DNA of 60,117 nucleotides. Origin: an uncultured Acidimicrobiales bacterium (GTDB taxonomy: Bacteria; Actinomycetota; Acidimicrobiia; Acidimicrobiales; CADCTF01). Shown piece by piece: positions 20,462-33,309 of the stretch. The stretch spans positions 1 through 60,117 of the forward strand of contig CADCTF010000086.1 in NCBI GenBank assembly GCA_902805655.1, in the 5' to 3' direction. The translations under genes and the position numbers were made by a program. The notes under the pieces were generated by a model. The model had not been told where the DNA came from and searched no databases. It saw only the letters and a list, made by a program, of their open reading frames with translations. How positions within the stretch are numbered: the first letter of the stretch is position 1; every line of letters begins with the position of its first letter.

Positions 20462-21051
20462 GCGAGGATCCCGCAACCAACGAGACGGGGCCGGACCCAT
20501 CGGCCCCGTCCGCGTCGGCCGACGACCGCACCGCAGAGGAGCGCGAGGCCGACGCCTTCGCCGAGATCGTCGACGCCAACCCGGAGCTGGCGGTCGAGGC
20601 CGAGGCCGCGGCCGTCGCGGTCGAGGTCGACCTCGACCTGGCCAAGGTGGCGACCGAGCGCGACGAGTACCTGGACGCGCTCCGGCGCTTGCAGGCCGAC
20701 TTCGAGAACTTCAAGAAGCGAACGACCAAGCAGCAGTCGGAGGCGCTCGACCGTGGCCGGGAGCACCTCGCTCAGGCGCTGCTGCCCGTGCTCGATGCCG
20801 CCGACCTGGCTCTGGCCCACGGCGGAGCCGACGGCGTCGAGCAGATCGCCGGGATGCTCTTCGACGCGCTGGTGAAGGAAGGCCTCGAGGGCATCGCGCC
20901 CGAGAGCGGTTCACCTTTCGACCCCACCGTCCATGACGCCGTCATGCACGAGGACGGCGAGGGCGGCCCGGTGATCGTCGAGGTGCTGCGGGCGGGATAC
21001 GCCTGGCGCGGCAAGCTGCTGCGGCCCGCCATGGTGAAGGTGCAGGGCTAG
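20458..21051 (+). CDS. grpE: Nucleotide exchange factor GrpE
   Basis: A 197-residue GrpE. The acidic N-terminal 70 residues precede the long dimer helix ([22 protein letters not shown]), then [12 protein letters not shown] and the beta domain ([32 protein letters not shown]). It releases ADP from DnaK. The start is a TTG that overlaps the dnaK stop (TTGA); no ATG or GTG lies in a plausible place, so translational coupling is expected. Confidence 0.96.
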
Positions 21052-21058
21052 GGCGATC

Positions 21059-22225
21059 GTGGCTCAGGCGCAGCGGGAGTGGTTCGAGAAGGACTACTAC
21101 AAGGTGCTGGGGGTCTCCCAGGGCGCAAGCCAGGACGAGGTCCGCAAGGCGTACCGCAAGCTCTCCAAGCAGCTGCACCCCGACTCCGGTGGAGACGAGG
21201 AGCGGTTCAAGGAGGTCTCCGCCGCCTACGACGTGCTCGGTGATGCCGAGAAGCGCAAGGAGTACGACGAGGTCCGCCGGCTCGGCCCCATGAGCGGCGG
21301 CGGGGCGAGTGGCAGCCCCTTCGGGGGCGGCTTCGGCCAGCAGTTCCGCGTCGACGACCTCGGCGACCTGCTCGGCGGCATGTTCGGCGGCCGCGCCGGT
21401 CGTGGCGGGCGAGTGCGGCCCCCGGCCGGCCCGCAGCGCGGGGACGACCTCGAGGCCGACCTGCACCTGTCGTTCGAGGACGCCATCCACGGCGTCACCA
21501 GCTCCGTCCACGTCACGAGCGACGCCGCGTGCGGTCCCTGCGGCGGCACGGGCGCCGCTCCCGGCACGTCGCCGGTGATCTGCTCCGCCTGTGGTGGCCG
21601 GGGCGTCCGGGACGAGAACCAGGGCCTGTTCTCCTTCAGCCAGCCGTGCCGGGAGTGCAGCGGCACCGGCATGCGGATCGAGACCCCGTGCCGCGAGTGC
21701 CAGGGCTCCGGCATCGTGCACCGTCCCCGTCAGGTGAAGGTGCGCATCCCCGCCGGCGTGGAGTCCGGGCAGCGCATCCGGGTGAAGGGCAGGGGCGGCG
21801 TGGGCCCGAACGGCGGCCCGGCCGGCGATCTCTTCGTCACGGTGCGGGTAGGGACGCACGCAGTGTTCGGACGCAAGGGCAAGGACCTGACACTCGCCGT
21901 GCCCATCACCTTCGCGGAGGCCGCGCTGGGGGCCACGGTGACCGTGCCCACCCTGGCCAGGCCGGTCTCGCTCCGCGTCCCGGCCGGCACCCGCTCGGGT
22001 CGCACCTTCCGTGTGCGCGGCCACGGAGCCGTGCTGCCCACGGGCGCCGGCGACCTGCTGGTGACCGTGGAGGTCGCCATCCCTCAGAAGCTCTCGGCGG
22101 CCGAGCGCACGGCGATCGAGGCGCTGGCCGCCGCGGGCACCGAGTCGCCCCGTGCCCACCTCGACCCGTACGTCCAGCCCGCTGATCCGCCCGTCCCGCC
22201 CGATCCGGAACGACCGAAGAGCTGA
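21059..22225 (+). CDS. dnaJ: Co-chaperone DnaJ
   Basis: A 388-residue type I DnaJ. The J domain has the HPD tripeptide (KQLHPDSGG), a Gly/Phe-rich region follows (GGGFGQQFRVDD), and four CxxCxGxG zinc repeats are present: CGPCGGTG, CSACGGRG, CRECSGTG and CRECQGSG. The C-terminal substrate domain is complete. GTG 21059 lies seven bases after the grpE stop; its own stop overlaps the hspR ATG (TGATG). It delivers substrates to DnaK and stimulates its ATPase. Confidence 0.98.
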   Translation: MAQAQREWFEKDYYKVLGVSQGASQDEVRKAYRKLSKQLHPDSGGDEERFKEVSAAYDVLGDAEKRKEYDEVRRLGPMSGGGASGSPFGGGFGQQFRVDDLGDLLGGMFGGRAGRGGRVRPPAGPQRGDDLEADLHLSFEDAIHGVTSSVHVTSDAACGPCGGTGAAPGTSPVICSACGGRGVRDENQGLFSFSQPCRECSGTGMRIETPCRECQGSGIVHRPRQVKVRIPAGVESGQRIRVKGRGGVGPNGGPAGDLFVTVRVGTHAVFGRKGKDLTLAVPITFAEAALGATVTVPTLARPVSLRVPAGTRSGRTFRVRGHGAVLPTGAGDLLVTVEVAIPQKLSAAERTAIEALAAAGTESPRAHLDPYVQPADPPVPPDPERPKS

Positions 22226-22602
22226 TGCCCATGTCCGCTGATCGTCGGACCCGAGCCGTCTACGTCATCTCGGTGGCTGCCGAGCTGGCCGGCGTCCATC
22301 CCCAGACCCTCCGGATCTATGAGCGCAAGGGCCTGCTCGACCCGGCCCGCACCGGGGGCGGCAGCCGTCGCTACAGCGACTCCGACATCGCCCAGCTGCA
22401 ACGCATCCAAGACCTCACCACCGCCGGCCTCAACCTCGAGGGCGTCCGCCGGGTGATCGAGCTCGAAGAAGAGGTGCGACGGCTGCAGGCGGAGGTGTCG
22501 CGCCTGCAGGAGCAGGCCCGTGACGCGGTGGCGGCCACCCATCGGCAGTACCGCCGCGACCTCGTGCCGCTGAAGCACAGCCCGGCCGTCTACCGGGGCT
22601 GA
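22225..22602 (+). CDS. hspR: Heat-shock repressor HspR (MerR family)
   Basis: A 125-residue MerR-type repressor with the helix-turn-helix and wing YVISVAAELAGVHPQTLRIY, RKGLLDPARTGGGSRRYS, DIAQLQRIQDLT and a coiled-coil dimer helix (LEEEVRRLQAEVSRLQEQ). HspR binds HAIR elements with DnaK as co-repressor. It ends the dnaK operon, as in Streptomyces. Two HAIR-like sites are visible in this window, before dnaK and before clpB. ATG 22225 overlaps the dnaJ stop; ATG 22231 is an alternative. Confidence 0.95.
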   Translation: MPMSADRRTRAVYVISVAAELAGVHPQTLRIYERKGLLDPARTGGGSRRYSDSDIAQLQRIQDLTTAGLNLEGVRRVIELEEEVRRLQAEVSRLQEQARDAVAATHRQYRRDLVPLKHSPAVYRG

Positions 22603-22606
22603 CGCG

Positions 22607-22636
22607 CCTTCTCTTCCGACAAGCCGGAAGAGAAGG
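22607..22636. terminator. Hairpin between hspR and clpB
   Basis: CCTTCTCTTCCG pairs perfectly with CGGAAGAGAAGG around a six-base loop, starting five bases after the hspR stop. No U tract follows. It probably separates the dnaK operon from clpB, consistent with a second HAIR site downstream of it. Confidence 0.7.
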
Positions 22637-22648
22637 GCGCCCGCCGAG

Positions 22649-22669
22649 GTTGACAATGGTGTTGTCAAG
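22649..22669 (+). promoter_or_regulatory. HAIR-like operator of clpB
   Basis: GTTGACA, seven bases, then TGTCAAG: the spacing and the TTGA/TCAA cores of a HAIR are kept, but the inner positions differ from CTTGAGT/ACTCAAG. The left arm contains a perfect TTGACA -35. The inner arms TTGACAA/TTGTCAA form a 7-bp inverted repeat. The clpB ATG is 27 bases further on. Confidence 0.7.
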
Positions 22670-22695
22670 TTCTCTGCCGCACGAGGAGCAAGCAC

Positions 22696-25182
<2,487 letters not shown>

Positions 25183-25197
25183 GCAGACGTTCAGGTT

Positions 25198-25230
25198 GTC
25201 GTCACCCGCCTGTCCAGGGCGGGTGACGAC
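25198..25230. terminator. Strong hairpin after clpB
   Basis: GTCGTCACCCGCC and GGCGGGTGACGAC form a perfect 13-bp stem with a seven-base loop, 16 bases after the clpB stop. No U tract, as is common in high-GC actinobacteria. It insulates the nitrite locus from clpB. Confidence 0.8.
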
Positions 25231-25243
25231 GGCGAAACGGCCC

Positions 25244-25257
25244 GTCCGTACGGTCGG
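25244..25257 (+). promoter_or_regulatory. Promoter/operator of hemD-wHTH, shared 14-mer
   Basis: GTCCGTACGGTCGG; the TACGGT at 25249-25254 ends six bases before GTG 25261, giving a leaderless start. The identical 14 bases occur before the nitrite reductase gene (26433-26446) in almost the same position. The core CCGTACGG is palindromic. Confidence 0.55.
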
Positions 25258-25260
25258 AGG

Positions 25261-26382
25261 GTGCTCGGATCACTCGAGGGCTACGTCGTCGCGGTCACCG
25301 CTGACCGGCGCGCCGCCGAGCAGGCCGAGCTGCTCGAGCGCCGCGGAGCCAGGGTGATCCATGGCCCTTGCATCCGCACCCTTGCCCTGAGTGAGGAGGA
25401 CGTCACCCGCGCGGCCACCGAGGCGCTGCTCGCGGACCCTCCTGACTACCTGGTGGCCAACACGGCCATCGGCATCCGGGGCTGGCTGGGGGGAGCCGCG
25501 GCGTGGGGCCTCGACGACGAGCTGGCGGCTCTGCTCCGCAACACCCGCATCCTCGCCCGAGGTCCGAAGGCTGCCGGGGCCGTCACCGCGGCCGGCGCCG
25601 AGGTGTGGTGGACCGCTTCGAGCGAGCAGCTCGACGAGGTGGCGGAACGCCTGCTGGCCGAGCCCCTGGCCGGCCGCCGGGTCGCCTTCCAGCACCACGG
25701 GGACGAGCGCCAGGACGTGACGGCTGCCCTGCGCGCCGCCGGCGCCGAGGTGGTGGAAGTGCGGGTCTACCGATGGACCCGGCCGGAGGACACCGCGCCC
25801 GCCCGCTCGCTGATCGCCGCGGTCGCCCACCAGCGGGTCGATGCGGTGACGTTCACCGCCTCACCGGCCGTCGACAACTTCCTCGAGATGGCGGGCGAGG
25901 AAGGCCTGGCGGCGCAGGTGCGCGAGGCACTGGCCGGCCCGGTCGTGCCCGTCTGCGTGGGCCCGGTCTGCGTGGGCACCGCCCGCCGGGCCGGGCTGCT
26001 GACGTCGATCGCTCCCGGCAAGGGCCGGCTGGGCACGATGCTCCGGGTGCTCGTCGACGAGCTGGCCGAGCGACGCGTCACCTTGTCGACAGCGGCGGGC
26101 GAGCTCGAGCTGCAGGGCCACGCGGTGGCAGCCGGGCCCCACACCGCTCTGCTCACCGACAAGGAGCGCTGCCTGCTCGAGGCACTCGTCGAGCGGCCGG
26201 GAGCGGTCGTGGCGAGGGAACGCCTCTGGGCGGCTGGTTGGGCGGGACCACTCGACGACCGCTCGCTCGAAGTCACCATCGGGCGACTCCGGCGCAAGCT
26301 CGGGCCGGCGGGCTCCGCTCTGCACGCGGTGGTGAAGCGGGGCTACCTGCTCGACCTCACAGCCGTCCCTGTCACGAAGTGA
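25261..26382 (+). CDS. Uroporphyrinogen-III synthase fused to OmpR-type winged helix
   Basis: A 373-residue two-domain protein. Residues 1-265 resemble HemD (YVVAVTADRRAAEQAELLERRG, ANTAIGIRGWLGG, VTFTASPAVDNFLEM, VCVGPVCVGTARRAG), the enzyme that closes the uroporphyrinogen ring, here for siroheme. Residues about 275-373 are a trans_reg_C winged helix (LTDKERCLLEALVERPG, RSLEVTIGRLRRKLG, VVKRGYLLDL). This fusion is known from mycobacteria and streptomycetes beside nitrite genes. It lies before the siroheme-dependent reductase, so it may make cofactor and regulate the locus. GTG 25261 is leaderless, although GGAGG abuts it. Confidence 0.88.
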   Translation: MLGSLEGYVVAVTADRRAAEQAELLERRGARVIHGPCIRTLALSEEDVTRAATEALLADPPDYLVANTAIGIRGWLGGAAAWGLDDELAALLRNTRILARGPKAAGAVTAAGAEVWWTASSEQLDEVAERLLAEPLAGRRVAFQHHGDERQDVTAALRAAGAEVVEVRVYRWTRPEDTAPARSLIAAVAHQRVDAVTFTASPAVDNFLEMAGEEGLAAQVREALAGPVVPVCVGPVCVGTARRAGLLTSIAPGKGRLGTMLRVLVDELAERRVTLSTAAGELELQGHAVAAGPHTALLTDKERCLLEALVERPGAVVARERLWAAGWAGPLDDRSLEVTIGRLRRKLGPAGSALHAVVKRGYLLDLTAVPVTK

Positions 26383-26432
26383 GCGTTCGTTGTTGGAGCG
26401 GCAACGCCTAGGGCAACGTCGGGAAACAGGGT

Positions 26433-26446
26433 GTCCGTACGGTCGG
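26433..26446 (+). promoter_or_regulatory. Promoter/operator of the nitrite/sulfite reductase, shared 14-mer
   Basis: GTCCGTACGGTCGG again; the TACGGT at 26438-26443 ends seven bases before ATG 26451, so the mRNA is probably leaderless. Same element as before the HemD-winged-helix gene. Confidence 0.55.
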
Positions 26447-26450
26447 CGCC

Positions 26451-28097
26451 ATGGCTGCTCCCGACATCCCCGGCATCAAGCGCGCTGGCCTTCCCGTCGA
26501 TCTGCAACGGCTGGCCGAAGAGGGCGACGGCTGGCTGAAGCCCGAAGACCGGTACGCCCTGAAGACCCACGGCGTGTGCACCCAGCTGCAGGACGGCGTG
26601 TTCATGGTGCGGGTGCGGATCCCCGGGGGCGTGCTGCTCGCCGACCAGGCCCGGGGCCTCGCCCGCCTCGCCCGCTCCCACGCCCCTGACTGGCTGCACC
26701 TCACCACTCGCCAGAGCATCGAGCTGCACTGGGTGAAGGCCGCCGACGTCCCCGACGTCCTCGACGGGCTCGAGCGCATCGGGCTGTCGAGCCGATCCGC
26801 CTGCGGTCACACCCTGCGCAACGTCATGGCGTCAGAGGACGCCGGCCTCGGCCTCGACGAGCCGTTCGACTGCCTCCCGGACGCCCGCGCCGTCTCCGAC
26901 ACCATCGTCGCCCGGTCGGCCACCCTCAACTGCGAGCTGCCGAGCCGGTTGAACTTCGCCTTCGGCGGCTCGCCGCGGTGCCGCGAGGACGCCGTCCTCA
27001 ACGACGGCGGGTTCATCTCCATGCTGCGTGACGGCCAGGCCGGATACGAGATCTGGGCCGGTGGGAGCCTGGGCAAGGCGCCTCGCCTGGGCATCCAGCT
27101 CATCGACTTCGTGCCTCGTGAGGACGTGCTGGCCGCGGCCGAGGCCCTGGTCGAGGTGTTCATCGAGCACGGCGACCTCGACCACCCGGCCAAGGGCCGG
27201 CTCAAGTTCGTGGTGGAGGCCATGGGTGATGACGCCTTCCGCGCCGCCTGGCTCGAAGCGTTCAGCGCCGCCCGGCTGCGGTCCCGCCCGGAGCCGGCGC
27301 CGGTGGAGGTGGTCGCACCGGACGACGCCCGCGAGATCCTCCGTGTGCTTCCTCCTGGCGGATGGTCGGTGGGCGTTCGCCCGCAGCGACGCACGGGCAA
27401 GGCGCTCGTCACCGTCGAGGTCCCGATGGGGGACCTGACGAGCGGTGACCTCGAGCGCATCGCCGATCTCTCCGAGCGCACCGCGGACGGGGCGATGACG
27501 CTCAGCCGGGACCAGGACATCGTCCTGCGCGACGTCGACCTCGGTCGGGTGGCCGAGCTCCGTGAGGAGCTGCAGCTGACCGCCCTGCACATACTCGGCG
27601 AGTCCCCCGTCGCTTCGATCCGGGCCTGCACGGGCTCCGCCGTCTGCGCCCTCGGCATCACCACCGCGCCCGACGCCGGCGTGTCGCTGCTGAACAGCCC
27701 GGCGCTCGCCCGGAACTCCACCTTGCGGGTGCAGATCTCGGGTTGCCCCAACTCGTGCGCGCAGCACCAGGCCGGGGACATCGGCCTGGCCGGCTCGAAG
27801 GTTCGTGTGAACGGCAAGACCCGCGACGGCTACCAGGTCTTCCTCGGCGCCGACCTGCCCGCGCTGCAGATCGGCGAGGTGGCCGGCCGGGTGGCCACCG
27901 AGGACGTCCCGGCTGCGGTCGACGCCGTCGTCGGCAACTGGGAGTCCATGCGCCGGGCCGGCGAGTCGATCGGCCAGACGGTCCGCCGCATCGGCGTCGA
28001 AGCCTTCGCCCTGTCGATCGAGGCCGCCATGCACGAGCGCTGGGCGTCCGGTCCCGAGCCGGCGGACGCCCCGGCCGTCCGCGCCGGCCGGTCCTGA
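26451..28097 (+). CDS. Siroheme [4Fe-4S] nitrite/sulfite reductase, ferredoxin type
   Basis: A 548-residue reductase with two ferrodoxin-like half domains and siroheme/Fe-S repeats. The cluster cysteines are C393, C399, C432 and C436 (C-x5-C and C-x3-C: CTGSAVC, CPNSC). The substrate side has LHLTTRQSIELHW and SACGHTLRNVMAS. It reduces nitrite to ammonium or sulfite to sulfide by six electrons; the FNT channel next door argues for nitrite. It is preceded by a HemD-type protein that would supply siroheme precursors. A separate electron-donor subunit is not encoded nearby. Confidence 0.93.
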   Translation: MAAPDIPGIKRAGLPVDLQRLAEEGDGWLKPEDRYALKTHGVCTQLQDGVFMVRVRIPGGVLLADQARGLARLARSHAPDWLHLTTRQSIELHWVKAADVPDVLDGLERIGLSSRSACGHTLRNVMASEDAGLGLDEPFDCLPDARAVSDTIVARSATLNCELPSRLNFAFGGSPRCREDAVLNDGGFISMLRDGQAGYEIWAGGSLGKAPRLGIQLIDFVPREDVLAAAEALVEVFIEHGDLDHPAKGRLKFVVEAMGDDAFRAAWLEAFSAARLRSRPEPAPVEVVAPDDAREILRVLPPGGWSVGVRPQRRTGKALVTVEVPMGDLTSGDLERIADLSERTADGAMTLSRDQDIVLRDVDLGRVAELREELQLTALHILGESPVASIRACTGSAVCALGITTAPDAGVSLLNSPALARNSTLRVQISGCPNSCAQHQAGDIGLAGSKVRVNGKTRDGYQVFLGADLPALQIGEVAGRVATEDVPAAVDAVVGNWESMRRAGESIGQTVRRIGVEAFALSIEAAMHERWASGPEPADAPAVRAGRS

Positions 28098-28133
28098 TCC
28101 AGCACCCATCCCTTCACTCCAAGGAGATCCCGC

Positions 28134-29024
28134 ATGCCCATCCCCATTCCCGAAGCGCTCTCCGATGGCAGTGCGCTGGCCAAGGTGAAGGCCGGCCAGG
28201 TCCGCGGCCTGCCCCGCTATCTCCTGCTCTCCGCCTTCGCCGGTGCCTTCGTGGGCGTGGCCGTCGTGCTGCTGGTCAGCGTGTCCGGGCCGCTGGTGGC
28301 CGCCGGCCACCCGATGGCCAAGCTCATCCAAGGCGCCGTCTTCGGCGTGGCTCTCACCTTGGTGGTGTTCGCCGGCGCCGAGCTGGTCACCGGAAACGCC
28401 ATGACCATGCTCCAGGGGCTCTGGGTCGGGGCGGTGCGAGGGCGGGACGTGGCCGCCGTCTGGGCGGCGTCGCTGTTCGGCAACCTGGTCGGCTCACTTG
28501 CCTTCGCCGCGCTCGTGCACGGCGGTGGCACCCTGCACGCGGGCGCTGCTCCAGGGAAGGCCGCACCGGGTGAGGCCCTCGTGGCGTCGATGGTGGCGGC
28601 CAAGGACGCGGCGAGCGGGTCGCAGCTCTTCTGGCGGGCCCTGCTCTGCAACATGCTGGTGTGCCTGGCGCTGTGGATGGCCAGTCGCACCAAGAGCGAC
28701 GGCGCCAAGCTGGCCGTGCTCTGGTGGGCCCTGCTGGCCTTCATCGCCTCCGGGTTCGAGCACTCCGTCGCCAACATGACCCTGTTCGGCCTCGGCATCT
28801 TCCAGGGCAGCGCCACGTGGGGCGAGCTGGCCCGCAACCTGCTCTGGACCGTGCCGGGCAACGTCGTCGGCGGTGGCTTGCTGGTCGGTCTGGGCTATGC
28901 CTGGATCGGCCGTCCGTCACCCAAGCCCGACGCAGTGGCCGAGAGGGTCGACGGAACCGTGATCGTGGTCGACGGGAGCGTGGCAGGCGACACGCTCCCG
29001 TCGCCGGTCGGCGCACCGGTCTGA
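28134..29024 (+). CDS. Formate/nitrite transporter family channel (NirC-like)
   Basis: A 296-residue FNT channel with six helices. Typical motifs are GAFVGVAVVLL, AELVTGNAMTM (first omega loop) and SGFEHSVANMT with the central pore His, followed by WTVPGNVVGGG. These pentamers pass formate, nitrite or hydrosulfide; placed directly after the reductase (36-base gap, AAGGAGA before the ATG), nitrite uptake or efflux is most likely. A hydrophilic tail of 35 residues is specific to this protein. Confidence 0.93.
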   Translation: MPIPIPEALSDGSALAKVKAGQVRGLPRYLLLSAFAGAFVGVAVVLLVSVSGPLVAAGHPMAKLIQGAVFGVALTLVVFAGAELVTGNAMTMLQGLWVGAVRGRDVAAVWAASLFGNLVGSLAFAALVHGGGTLHAGAAPGKAAPGEALVASMVAAKDAASGSQLFWRALLCNMLVCLALWMASRTKSDGAKLAVLWWALLAFIASGFEHSVANMTLFGLGIFQGSATWGELARNLLWTVPGNVVGGGLLVGLGYAWIGRPSPKPDAVAERVDGTVIVVDGSVAGDTLPSPVGAPV

Positions 29025-29064
29025 TCCCCGCGCGCCGGAGGGGCGGCCCGTAGACCACAGTGAA

Positions 29065-30294
29065 GTGGTGGCCGCCCCTTGGACCCCGTCGAAGCGGCGG
29101 TCCTGGCCCAAGGTGGTGCTGGCCGCAGTCGTGGCCATCGCCGTCGTGCTGGGCGCCGCCGTCGGGTCGGTGATCGTCACCACGGACGAGCCGACCAGGG
29201 ATGCGTCGTCCCGAGGCGGCACGTCCCGGACCACGCCGGAGGACGAGGCGAGCCGGGAGACCACGGTGGCGGAGCTCGAGCGCTTCGTCGAGAAGGCCAG
29301 GGGTCTGGCGTTCAAGCAGCCGGTGAAGGTCACGCTGCTCCCCGACAGGGAGTTCCGGGCCAGGCTCGACGCCCAGATCGCCAAAGACCGCACCGAGGCC
29401 GACATCGCAGACGCGAAGGTGCTGGGCCGGGTGCTCGTGGCTCTGGGGCTGCTCGACAAGGGTGTCGACGTCGAGTCGGCGCTCGACGACCTCTATGGCG
29501 GGGCCGTGCTCGGGTACTACGACCCCGAGCTCGACGAGCTGTTCGTGCGGGGCGACGACCTGCGCAAGGTCTCCGTGCGATCGACGCTGGTGCACGAGCT
29601 GACCCACGCCCTGCAGGATCAGCACTTCGAGCTGCACCGGCCGGAGCTCGACGAGCGGGACGACGAGGCAGCCACGGGCTTCCAGGGCCTGGCCGAGGGC
29701 GACGCCGTGCGCGTGGAGAACCTCTACCTGGAGACGTTGAGCCTGGCCGACCAGAAGCAGGGCGAGCGGGAGAGCGCGGCGCAGTCAGCCCGGGTCGGTT
29801 CGGACGTGCCGGAGGTCCTGGCCCAGCTGGTCGTCTTCCCGTACCAGGTGGGCCCGAGCTTCGCCGGCACGCTCGTCGCCCGCGGTGGCCAAGCGCGCCT
29901 CGATGCCGCGTTCGCCGCGCCGCCGACCACCACCGAGCACCTCCTCCATCCCGACCGGTTCCTGGACGCTGACATGCCGAAGGCCGTGGCGCCGCCGAGC
30001 GCCGACGGCCCCGAGATCGATGCCGGCGTCATGGGCGAGCTGGTGCTGCGCCTGTTGCTCGCCACCGAGCTGACTCCCAGTCGGGCCGGGGTGGCCAGCA
30101 CCGGATGGGGAGGTGATCGCTATGTCGCGTGGGAGAGCCGGGGGCGCACCTGTGTCCGAACGGCGGTGGTCACCGACACCGATGCCGACCGAAGGGAGCT
30201 GCGCGACGCCTTGGTGGAGTGGACCCGCGCGCAACCGGAGGCCCGACTGGCCGATCGGGCCGACGGGGCCATCACCTTCACCGCCTGTGCCTGA
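29065..30294 (+). CDS. Membrane-anchored zinc-metallopeptidase-like protein
   Basis: A 409-residue protein with an N-terminal signal anchor (residues 16-38), a Ser/Thr-rich linker and an extracytoplasmic domain carrying the HExxH motif VHELTHALQDQH (H177, E178, H181). A likely third ligand lies in QGLAEGDAVRVE about 30 residues later. The fold resembles gluzincin-type domains common in actinobacteria, but the substrate and role are unknown. GTG 29065 (or 29068) is the start; no clear ribosome site. It follows the FNT gene by 40 bases but has no evident link to nitrite metabolism. Confidence 0.75.
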   Translation: MVAAPWTPSKRRSWPKVVLAAVVAIAVVLGAAVGSVIVTTDEPTRDASSRGGTSRTTPEDEASRETTVAELERFVEKARGLAFKQPVKVTLLPDREFRARLDAQIAKDRTEADIADAKVLGRVLVALGLLDKGVDVESALDDLYGGAVLGYYDPELDELFVRGDDLRKVSVRSTLVHELTHALQDQHFELHRPELDERDDEAATGFQGLAEGDAVRVENLYLETLSLADQKQGERESAAQSARVGSDVPEVLAQLVVFPYQVGPSFAGTLVARGGQARLDAAFAAPPTTTEHLLHPDRFLDADMPKAVAPPSADGPEIDAGVMGELVLRLLLATELTPSRAGVASTGWGGDRYVAWESRGRTCVRTAVVTDTDADRRELRDALVEWTRAQPEARLADRADGAITFTACA

Positions 30295-30677
30295 ACCGGT
30301 TCCGCTCGCCCACGGTGGCACCGGCGGCTTTCCGCTTCCGGCCTGGATGTTCGACTACCTCGCGGCTGCGGCGGTGATCGTCTCCTTCGTCGGGCTCGGC
30401 GTGTACTGGCCGGCGCCGCGCCTCCGTCGGGCGAGCGCGGGGGTTCGCTCCGTCGCTGGGCCCGCTCGCCTTCGGCTACGCCGTCGCCTCGATCGCGACA
30501 GCGGTCTGGGTGCCGGCGGGCGTCATCGTGCTGGCCCAGGTCGCCGCGGTCGTCGTGGCCCACGACCGTGCCCTCGAGCTGGCGCGCCCGGGGGAGGCGG
30601 CTCGTCTCCTCCGCCCCGTGGTGGCCGCGATGGTCGCCCTCGCAGTGGGCGCAGCACCCCTGTTGCTGGGAGGCTGA
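30287..30677 (+). pseudogene. Remnant of a large actinobacterial membrane protein (internal deletion, frameshift)
   Basis: A GTG at 30287 overlapping the previous stop begins a frame reading LAHGGTGGFPLPAWMFDYLAA... and a membrane helix ending VYWPAPRLRRA. Near 30440-30453 the sensible translation moves to another frame: LGPLAFGYAVASIATAVW, then a helix and VAHDRALELARPGEAARL, then a last helix and a stop at 30675. Head (LAHG, PLPxW, YWPxPRL) and tail (HDRAL) resemble the two ends of a roughly 450-residue membrane family, sometimes annotated as fenitrothion hydrolase, with the middle missing. Family identity is from memory and moderate. Confidence 0.5.
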
Positions 30678-32144
<1,467 letters not shown>

Positions 32145-32153
32145 GCCCGGGTG

Positions 32154-33296
32154 ATGCGGGTTCACGTCGTGGGCAACGGTGGGCGAGAGGCCGCCCTGCG
32201 CGCGGTGCTCGGCCGTACCGCGGCGCTCGTCGACGAGCCGGACGGGGCGGATCTGGTCGTGATCGGCCCCGAACCGCCCCTGACCGCGGGCTTGGCCGAT
32301 GAGCTCCGCGCGCGAGGGCTGCGGGTGTTCGGCCCCGGTGCGGATGGTGCCCGGCTCGAGGGCTCGAAGGCGTGGATGAAGCAGGTGCTGGTCGACGCAG
32401 GCGTGCCCACCGCGCGCCACGGCTGGTTCACCGAGCTCGATGACGCGGTCGCCTTTCTCCGCGACCTGCCCGGCTCCTACGTCGTGAAGACCGACTACCT
32501 GGCCGGCGGCAAGGGCGTGCTCGTCACCGACTCTCTGTCGGACGCCATGGCTGACGCCGGGGCCAAGCTCACCAAGGGTGCGATCCTCGTCGAGGAGCGC
32601 ATGACCGGGCCTGAGCTCTCGTTGCTCTGCGTCTGCGACGGGAAACGAGCCGTGCCGCTGGCCACGGCACGCGACTACAAGCGCATCGACACCGGTGATG
32701 TCGGCCCGATGACCGGAGGCATGGGGGCGTTCTCTCCTGTGGCCGACATCGACGGCGAGGCCCTGGCCAAGGACATCGTGCAGCCCACCCTCGACGCCCT
32801 TCGAGAGCGCGGCATCGACTACCGGGGCGTGCTCTACGCCGGCCTCATGCTCACGCCCGAAGGCGCCAAGGTCGTCGAGTTCAACGTGCGCTTCGGCGAC
32901 CCCGAGGCCCAGGTGGTGCTGCCCCGGTTCTCGGGCGACCTCGCCGCCTTCCTGGCCGAGGCCGCCGACGGCGACCTCCGCACCGAGCCGTCGTTCGACG
33001 ACTCCGCATGGGTCACCGTCGTGCTGGCCGCAGGTGGGTACCCCGTCGAGCCGTACGACGTCGGTCATCGCATCGAGGGGATGGACGCCGCCGCAGCCAT
33101 GGAGCGCGTCGTCCTGTTCGAGGCAGGCGTCCGCCGCGACGCCGAGGGGTCGCCGCTGGTGGCCGGCGGGCGGGTGCTCGACGTGACTGCGCACGGCCCC
33201 ACCGTGGCGGCCGCCCGTGAGCGCGCCTACGCCGCAGCCGAGCGCATCTCGTTCCCCGGCATGCAGTACCGCACCGACATCGCCCAAGGGGCATGA
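32154..33296 (+). CDS. purD: Phosphoribosylamine-glycine ligase, compact form
   Basis: A 380-residue PurD (GAR synthetase), about 40-50 residues shorter than usual. The ATP-grasp core is complete: [53 protein letters not shown]. The N-terminal domain, however, goes from [10 protein letters not shown] almost directly to [11 protein letters not shown], losing about 33 residues that hold the PGNAGT loop, and REHAL is REAAL. A second deletion of about 12 residues lies after LAGGKGVLV. It is in the pur operon and likely still functional, but the substrate-binding end is altered. A GTG three bases upstream is an alternative start. Confidence 0.93.
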   Translation: MRVHVVGNGGREAALRAVLGRTAALVDEPDGADLVVIGPEPPLTAGLADELRARGLRVFGPGADGARLEGSKAWMKQVLVDAGVPTARHGWFTELDDAVAFLRDLPGSYVVKTDYLAGGKGVLVTDSLSDAMADAGAKLTKGAILVEERMTGPELSLLCVCDGKRAVPLATARDYKRIDTGDVGPMTGGMGAFSPVADIDGEALAKDIVQPTLDALRERGIDYRGVLYAGLMLTPEGAKVVEFNVRFGDPEAQVVLPRFSGDLAAFLAEAADGDLRTEPSFDDSAWVTVVLAAGGYPVEPYDVGHRIEGMDAAAAMERVVLFEAGVRRDAEGSPLVAGGRVLDVTAHGPTVAAARERAYAAAERISFPGMQYRTDIAQGA

Positions 33297-33309
33297 GGAG
33301 AGGATCGCA

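Noticed and set aside
22607-22636. The hspR-clpB hairpin as a heat-sensing RNA thermometer
   Set aside because: It lies about 60 bases before the clpB ATG and does not cover the ribosome site; a terminator is simpler.
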